Below, one piece after another: positions 58,267 through 64,000 of a DNA stretch of 64,000 nucleotides. This DNA is from Rhabditoides inermis (taxonomy: Eukaryota > Nematoda > Chromadorea > Rhabditida > Rhabditidae): NCBI GenBank assembly GCA_963966185.1, contig CAWZYM010000197.1, positions 337,501-401,500 of the forward strand, in the 5' to 3' direction. The notes under the pieces are model-generated. The model saw only the letters and a program-made list of their open reading frames with translations. It ran no database searches and had not been told where the DNA came from. A program made the translations under genes and the position numbers. The first letter of the stretch is position 1; each line of letters opens with the position of its first letter.

Positions 58267-58900
58267 CCTCTTACAGGTGGGCAGCTGCTGTGCTCTCGCT
58301 CCCCGTACAGGGACATTGCCATCCCCTGGGCGCCGTTCTACGCGTCTGACTGGGACGCGGCCGACATGTTCCCCGCCTTCCTCCAGATGTTCGTCTACAA
58401 GCCACACCTCCTGCAGTCGCTCAGCAGCCCGCATAATGTGAGTGAAAGAAGAGGGGATGTTTGGAGCCACCCTATGTTGTCCTATTGCTCACTGTGGTAT
58501 AGAAAACGTGCAACTTGGGTAATATGATGGGTTTGTGTTTGATTAATCCTCCCCCTTAACATCCTATGATAATCTTAAGGTGGGTATACTGTACAGATAT
58601 ACTGTACATATAGTATCTTTCTGGGCTAAGATGACGTCATCTCAGATCCGCAACTTCGTGGTGCAATGGCGACACGGCAACTACCAATTAGACAAAGACC
58701 GCCCGTTCCCCTCTGTTCAACAACTCATCGAATTCAACCTAAACAACACCGTCATCGTCAAGAAGGTATGTCTGGGCTCTGGCTCCTCCCTCTCTAACCA
58801 CGCCCCTGTTGCAGGCCAACTGGGAGTTTCGTCACTATACTTCAGAAGCTGGAAGCGGGAGAGTTCGGAGAAGAAGGAGGAGTCGATGAAATTTTATTAG
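58267..58900 (+). CDS. Small gene with C-terminal half of an SH2-like domain
   Basis: Exon 1 (about 58,277-58,437) contains PWAPFYASDWDAADMFPAFL and KPHLLQSLSSPHN. After an intron with acceptor CATCTCAG at 58,645, exon 2 gives IRNFVVQWRHGNYQLDKDRP followed by FPSVQQLIEFNLNN. This resembles the end of an SH2 domain, which binds phosphotyrosine, as found in nematode SH2-kinases. A third exon then reads NWEFRHYTSEAG to a stop, or, from an alternative acceptor (CTTCAG), KLEAGEFGEEGGVDEILL. The arginine-containing first half of an SH2 domain (FLVR) was not seen, and no kinase follows. The gene may be truncated or mis-assigned. Block 1 keeps only relics at 26,520-26,930. Confidence 0.4.
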
Positions 58901-59420
58901 CAGCAGCAGAAGAGTAACATGCGGGTTGTATGATATCAGTATATTGTTTCTGCATTATGTTTATTATATGTGTTGTATATGGGATTATTTATGGTTTGCG
59001 TGTTGAAAAATTGCTATTGATTTTGTTCTATGTATTATGAATTATTTGTCTTTAATAATAATAATAATACTTATTGTTGTTATTCTGAAAAAAAACCAGT
59101 CAAACACCGAATTCTGTTAAAATGTTCTTGCGTAAAGAAAGTCAGTTTGTCTCTAACGACACTCCTCGTTAGTGTTTTAAATAGTTAAATTAGAGAGGGC
59201 GCGCAGCGCCCTCTCTCTTGGGTTAAAATAAGGCTCGCGCCAGAATTTTCAAGTAGCGATATCCAAAGGACATGTTAGCAACAATGTGAAGTCTTCCAAT
59301 TTATGTTAGTTAGATTCGCACGGTTCCATAGGGCAGATCACTAATTGACGGCATCTTTGTATCTTTTCTCCGAAAGAAGTTATGAGCGATCTCGCACTCG
59401 CACTAGGCGAAAGGCCAGCG
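58901..59420. other. Intergenic with dispersed-repeat copy and a hairpin
   Basis: (AAT)n-like run near 59,054. A perfect 11-bp hairpin with GCA loop lies at 59,192-59,216. 59,337-59,393 is an inverted copy of the repeat at 35,337-35,399. No gene seen. Confidence 0.65.
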
Positions 59421-59421
59421 T

Positions 59422-59457
59422 GTGGGTGGGTGGGTGGGTGGGTGGGTGGGTGGGTGT
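59422..59457. repeat. (TGGG)8 tract
   Basis: Eight consecutive TGGG units, enough for two G-quadruplexes. Confidence 0.95.
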
Positions 59458-59579
59458 CGTTTCCAGTCACGCTAGCTGATAGCTAGCCCTCTGCTGGCGG
59501 GCGAGCGCGAGAGCACGCGAGAGAGCACGCTGTTTGGAGAGAGACAGATGTACTTTGGTGGCTGCGATCAGTAGGAATT

Positions 59580-61615
59580 TAGTAAGGGGAGAGAGAAAGA
59601 GAGAACGAGAGAACGAGAGAACGAGAGAACGAGAGAACGAGAGAACGAGAGAACGAGAGAACGAGAGAACGAGAGAACGATATAACGAGAGAAAAGGAGA
59701 AAAAGAGAGGAGGGAAGGAGAGACGGAGAGAACGAGAGAACGAGAGAACGAGAGAAGGATAGAAAGAGAGAACGAGAGAACCAGAGAACCAGAGAAAGAG
59801 AGAAAGATATAAAAAGAGAACGAGAGAGCTAGAGAACGAGAGAAAGAGAGAAAGGGAGAAGGAGGGAAGGAGGGATGGAGAGAAGAAGAGAAGGATAGAA
59901 AGAGAGAACGAGAGAACTAGAGAACGAAAGAAAGAGAGAAAGAGAGAAAGAGATAAAGAGAGAACGAGAGAAAGCGAGAACGATATAACGAGAGAATTAG
60001 AGAACGAGAGAAAGAGAGAATGGGAGGAGGAGGGAAGGAGGGAAGGAGAGAAAGAGAGAAAGAGAGAACGAGAAAACGAGAAAACGAGAGAAAGAGAAAA
60101 CGAGAGAAAGAGAGAACGATATAACGAGAGAGCTAGAGAACGAGAGAAAGAGAGAAAGGGAGAAGGAGGGAAGGAGGGATGGAGAGAAGAAGAGAAGGAG
60201 AGAAGGAGAGAACTAGAGAAAAGAGAGAAAGAGAGAAAGAGAGAAAGAGAGAAAGAGAGAAAGAGAGAAAGAGAGAAAGAGAGAAAGAGATAATGAGAGA
60301 ACGAGAGAAAGAGAAACCGATAGAAAGAGAAAACGAGTGAAAGAGAGAACGATATAACGAGAGAACTAGAGAACGAGAGAAAGAGAGAAAGTGAGAAGGC
60401 GGGAAGGAGGGAAGGAAAGAAGGAGAGAACTAGACAACGAGAGAACGAGACAACGAGACAACGAGACAACGAGAGAACGAGAAAACGAGAGCACGAGAGA
60501 ACGAGAGAAAGAGAGAACGATATAACGATATAACGAGAGAAATAGAGAACGAGAGAAAGAGAGAAAGAGAGAAGGAGAGAAGGAGGGAAGAAGAGAAGGA
60601 GAGACGGAGAGAACGAGAGAACGAGAGAACGAGAGAAGGATAGAAAGAGAGAACGAGATAAAGAGAGAACGAGAGAACGAGAGAACGAGAAAACGAGAGA
60701 AAGAGAGAACAAGAGAAAGAGAGAACGAAAGAAAGAGAGAACGATATAACTAGAGAACGAGAGAACGAGAGAAAGAGAGAAGGAGGGTGGTAGGAGGGAA
60801 GGAGGGAAGAAGAGAAGGAGAGACGGAGAGACGGAGAAAACGAGAGAACGAGAAACGAGAGAACGAGAGAACGAGAGAACGAGAGAACGAGAGAACGAGA
60901 GAACGAGAGAAAGAGAGAAAGAGAGAAAGAGAGAACGAGAGAAAGAGAGAACTGGAGAACTAGAGAAAAAGAGAAAGGGAGAAGGAGGGAAGGAGGGAAG
61001 GAGAGAAGAAGAGAAGGAGACACGCGAGAACGAGAGAACGAGAGAACGAGAGAACGAGAGAACGAGAGAACGAGAGAACGAGAGAACGAGAGAAAGAGAA
61101 AACGAAATAACGAGAGAACTAGATAACGAGAGAACGAGAGAACGAGAGAAAGAGAGAAAGGGAGAAGGGGGGAAGGAGGGAAGGAGAGAAGGAGAGACGG
61201 AGAGACGGAGAGAACGAGAGAACGAGAGAACGAGAGAACGAGAGAAAGAGAGAAAGAGAGAAAGAGAGAAAAGAGAGAAAAGAGAGAACGAGAGAAAGAG
61301 AGAAAAGAGAGAAAGGGAGAAAGAGAGAACGAGAGAACGAGAGAACTAGAGAACGAGAGAAAGAGAGAAAGGGATAACGAGAGAACGAGAGAAAGAGAGA
61401 ACGAGAGAAAGAGAGAACGAGAGAAAGAGAGAAGGAAAGAAGGAGGGAAGGAAGGAAGGAGGGAAGGAGAGGAGGAGAGGAGGAGAGAAGGGGAGAAGGA
61501 GAGAAGGAGGGAAGGAATGGGAGGAGAGAAGGAGGAAAGGAGAGGAGGAGAGAAGGAAAGAAGGAGAGAAGGAGGGAAGGAATGGAAGGAGAGAACGAGA
61601 GAACGAGAAAATATC
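59580..61615. repeat. 2-kb purine-only minisatellite (GAGAGAAC/GAGAGAAA)
   Basis: An almost pure purine strand built from the 8-bp units GAGAGAAC and GAGAGAAA, with higher-order blocks containing AAAGGGAGAAGGAGGGAAGG. Pyrimidines are mostly the C of GAAC and occasional TATAACG. Long minus-strand open frames (Ser/Leu/Phe repeats) arise from 8-bp periodicity and are not accepted as genes. Confidence 0.95.
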
Positions 61616-61717
61616 GAATAAATTTGAAATGAAATTGATGAAATAATGAGAGAAGAACATGTTACATGTATGAAGACGAGAGAGAAAATTTCTATGAAAT
61701 TCAACAAAAGGACATAT

Positions 61718-62207
61718 ATTATCTTTTAAAAGTACTTCCGTAAAAAGTGTTGTTTGTGTTAACCTGATTCAAGAAAAGCGCATGCATATATTATTAATTT
61801 TCGAAAAATCAAATCGTAAACACCTGAACATGAAAACTAACACAAACTTGCTCTTTCAAAACGTTGAATAATTTTTGAATAATTAATGTTGAATAATTCC
61901 ATGTTATATTTTTTTGACATTTTTATACCTGAAACATTGAGTCAAACAACATCACGAATAACATTTTATTTTACTGATAAACCATAAATAATAAACCGCA
62001 AAAAACACTAAATAAACAAAACAATCGTATTATTCTGAATGTTACGTGTAACTATTCTATATTCGTTTGAAAGAGCAAGTTTGTGTTAGTTTTCATGTTC
62101 AGGTGTTTACGATTTGATTTTTCTAAAATTAATAATATATGCATGCGCTTTTCTTGAATCAGGTTAACACAAACAACACTTTTTACGGAAGTACTTTTAA
62201 AAGATAA
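61718..62207. mobile_element. Fold-back element with arms of about 145 bp
   Basis: 61,718-61,864 is inverted at 62,064-62,207, with arms nearly identical (ATCTTTTAAAAGTACTTCCG, AACACAAACTTGCTCTTTCA). The loop is about 200 bp, AT-rich, without an ORF. A clear target duplication was not found. Confidence 0.85.
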
Positions 62208-62666
62208 TAATCGTTTCATTATGTAACATTTAGCCAATTTTACTTTGAAAGTATGAACTATATCTTGGGTCAACTCCACTTTCAAATTGAGTGAACACTA
62301 CCTTTAAAGTAAGCTAGTATGTAAGTATAATCATTCGATCGAAAATCTATCGCTGAGAAGAAGAGGAGGGGGTGAAGAGAAAGAGGGAATGATATAGAGG
62401 AAGAGAGAGAGAGAGAGAAGTAGAGGGAGAGATAGAAGAAGAAAACGAGGTAGAGAGAGGAAGAGAGAGGGAGGAAGAGAGTGGAAGATGGGGGAAATGA
62501 GAGTACAAAACCTTCATAATCTCGTGCCAACAAAACTTTAGATTACATTACATCGAAACTAAAATGCTTACATGATGTCAGCTCCAGGATCATAATGGTG
62601 TCATTTCCCCGTTGTTCCCGCCATGGGCGGTGTTGTGTCGTGCGCGCGAGTCCGAAAGGTCGGTTG

Positions 62667-62702
<36 letters not shown>

Positions 62703-63132
62703 CTCTCTCTCTCTTTCGCCCTTTCGCCCTTTCTCTCTCCCTCTCCCTCTCTCTCTCTTTCTCCCTCTCTCTCACTCTCTCCAATTCGTGTAGCTGCGTC
62801 GCGGCGGGGACACCTCCGTCTTCCCCCTCGGTCATCTCCCTCTCGTCGTCGTCCGCCATCACTTCCTGCCCCTCATCGATCACGAGGTTTAAAAAACCTT
62901 TAATTAATTATGTTATTATCATATTTATATCGGTTCCATCATGAGGTCAGTAACTGTAATGGCATACGTATATATAACGAATCACTCCAGCCACGAATCA
63001 CTGACTAATCGAAGGATCGGTCCTATTCAGATAGCTGCCATAGCTGACATATAGTCTGAATCAGCGAATTAGCCCTTGGCTATGCGCCCAGCGGCCGCCG
63101 CACGCGGATGGTAGACACGCGACGCGGGACCT

Positions 63133-63173
<41 letters not shown>

Positions 63174-63240
63174 ATAGTACTCTATTCGCGTCTTTTGACC
63201 GTAGGAAAGATAGGCAGACGGCGGACTTTTGAGTTTACTT
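62208..63240. other. Low-complexity and intergenic DNA
   Basis: GA-rich at 62,385-62,480 and CT-rich at 62,672-62,780 and 63,133-63,170. A minus-strand open frame at 62,590-62,883 (acidic start DEGQEVMADDDEREMTEGE, then a GA-encoded Arg/Glu stretch) might contain an exon, but no splice signals support it. Confidence 0.5.
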
Positions 63241-63279
63241 GACCACGAGTCAAACTCATTGCGAGTTCAACACAAAGTT

Positions 63280-63403
63280 TTGCAGTCGTTTCGCTCGCTC
63301 TGTATCGTCGACTCTGCCGCCGCACGCACTTTCTCGGCCAACTCGGATATCGTATTCAAGCAGGAGACGTTAACGATTGAAGTTCTCGCTGGAACGGTGA
63401 GTC

Positions 63404-63435
<32 letters not shown>

Positions 63436-64000
63436 CGTGACGTGACGTCACAGCGCCCCGTTGGCTCACGTCTGCGTTTGCCTCTGTTTCGCCGCCTCCC
63501 TCGTCTCGAAATGTGCGTCAGTCTCCGTCTGTCTTTTTCCGGACAGACGGCCAAGGAGACGGTGTCCATGGAGGAGTGGACCCGCACCCGCCACCTCCAC
63601 CTACCGCCCTTCACGTACTGTACTTAACAACTTAACAAAAAAGTACGGTAGTTTACGAGGCTCATTATGGCAAAACACTTTGAATTCCGTACGAGTTTGT
63701 ATACCTATTGTTCAATCCTTTTCAGACTCGGACTGCGGCCTTATCAACGTGAACGACATCGAAATAATGGGATACGCCAGTGATACGAGTCTCGATGCGG
63801 TGTGTCCATCACTCTCTAAATCATTATAACTACGATCATTTGCATTTCAGTTGCTCTTTCATTGTCCGATGACTCGCCTGGTCGATTTCCACTTCTGGTC
63901 CTACCACAGCATGTCAGTCTCCACATTCAGGGAACATAAAAGTGAACTTGAAATGTTCCCATAATGATAACTAACAACTGTGATTCGCCTCGCACCATTC
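63280..64000 (+). CDS. 5' part of an unrecognised gene, cut by the window end
   Basis: Exons separated by good splice sites: one after TTTTGCAG near 63,285 to the GTGAGT at 63,397 (SFRSLCIVDSAAARTFSANS ... EVLAGT); one after CGGACAG from 63,549 (TAKETVSMEEWTRTRHLHLP); one after TTTTCAG from 63,725 (SDCGLINVNDIEIMGYASDT); and one after ATTTCAG near 63,850 (LLFHCPMTRLVDFHFWSYHS). The second joins the third in frame if the donor is GTACTTA at 63,619, giving PPFTYYSDCGLINVN. The third ends at GTGTGT. The start codon is uncertain. No family was recognised, and the gene continues beyond 64,000. Confidence 0.5.

Noticed and set aside
59579..61707. Minus-strand open frames of 377 and 425 codons, Ser/Leu/Phe-rich
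   Set aside because: They follow from an 8-bp purine repeat that rarely makes stops. Composition is explained fully by the repeat.
62590..62883. Minus-strand acidic protein of 97 residues
   Set aside because: Half of it is encoded by a GA microsatellite, and no splice or promoter evidence supports it.

Overview
The window is eukaryotic and reads as nematode DNA. Two genes encode the 127-residue major sperm protein (MSP), a nematode-specific family. Other genes have many short exons with GT-AG introns, often 40-130 bp. Dispersed and tandem repeats are abundant. The style would fit a diplogastrid such as Pristionchus, but the sequence alone does not prove the genus.

The main architecture is a tandem segmental duplication with a period of about 35.7 kb. 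Block 1 (1 to about 28.4 kb) runs: MSP; an Arg/Glu-rich coiled-coil gene (possibly CCDC66-like); a CACTA/EnSpm-like transposase gene; a 5'-truncated ELL copy; an unrecognised 13-exon gene (called X here); remnants of the next gene; and a fragment resembling an M3-type peptidase N-terminus. Block 2 (35,735 to about 58.9 kb) runs: MSP; the coiled-coil gene; an apparently inverted segment with two candidate ELL 5' exons on the minus strand; the rest of ELL (winged helix to C-terminal occludin/ELL domain) on the plus strand; the X paralogue; and a small gene with the end of an SH2-like domain. In block 1 the transposase lies where the ELL 5' half should be. A further 7.93-kb tandem duplication inside block 1 repeats coiled-coil exons 8-10 and most of the transposase gene almost without change.

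The blocks are separated by a satellite zone (30.5-35.1 kb). It holds a 52-bp minisatellite, a degenerate third copy of the coiled-coil gene 3' end, a 159-bp satellite, and a GA-rich satellite of 160-240 bp units. Block 2 carries several insertions absent from block 1: a TTAA-flanked MITE in a coiled-coil intron, a 575-bp GGGCCC-ended element, and a 3.2-kb SINE- and hairpin-rich expansion of an X intron that is only 39 bp in the paralogue. Beyond 59 kb lie a 2-kb purine-only minisatellite, a fold-back element, and the first exons of an unrecognised gene cut by the window end.

Functionally the window mixes a sperm structural gene, an RNA polymerase II elongation factor and several unknown genes. 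Nothing shows that they act in one pathway. The duplicated block is useful as an internal comparison: each copy shows the empty site or original frame of events in the other.
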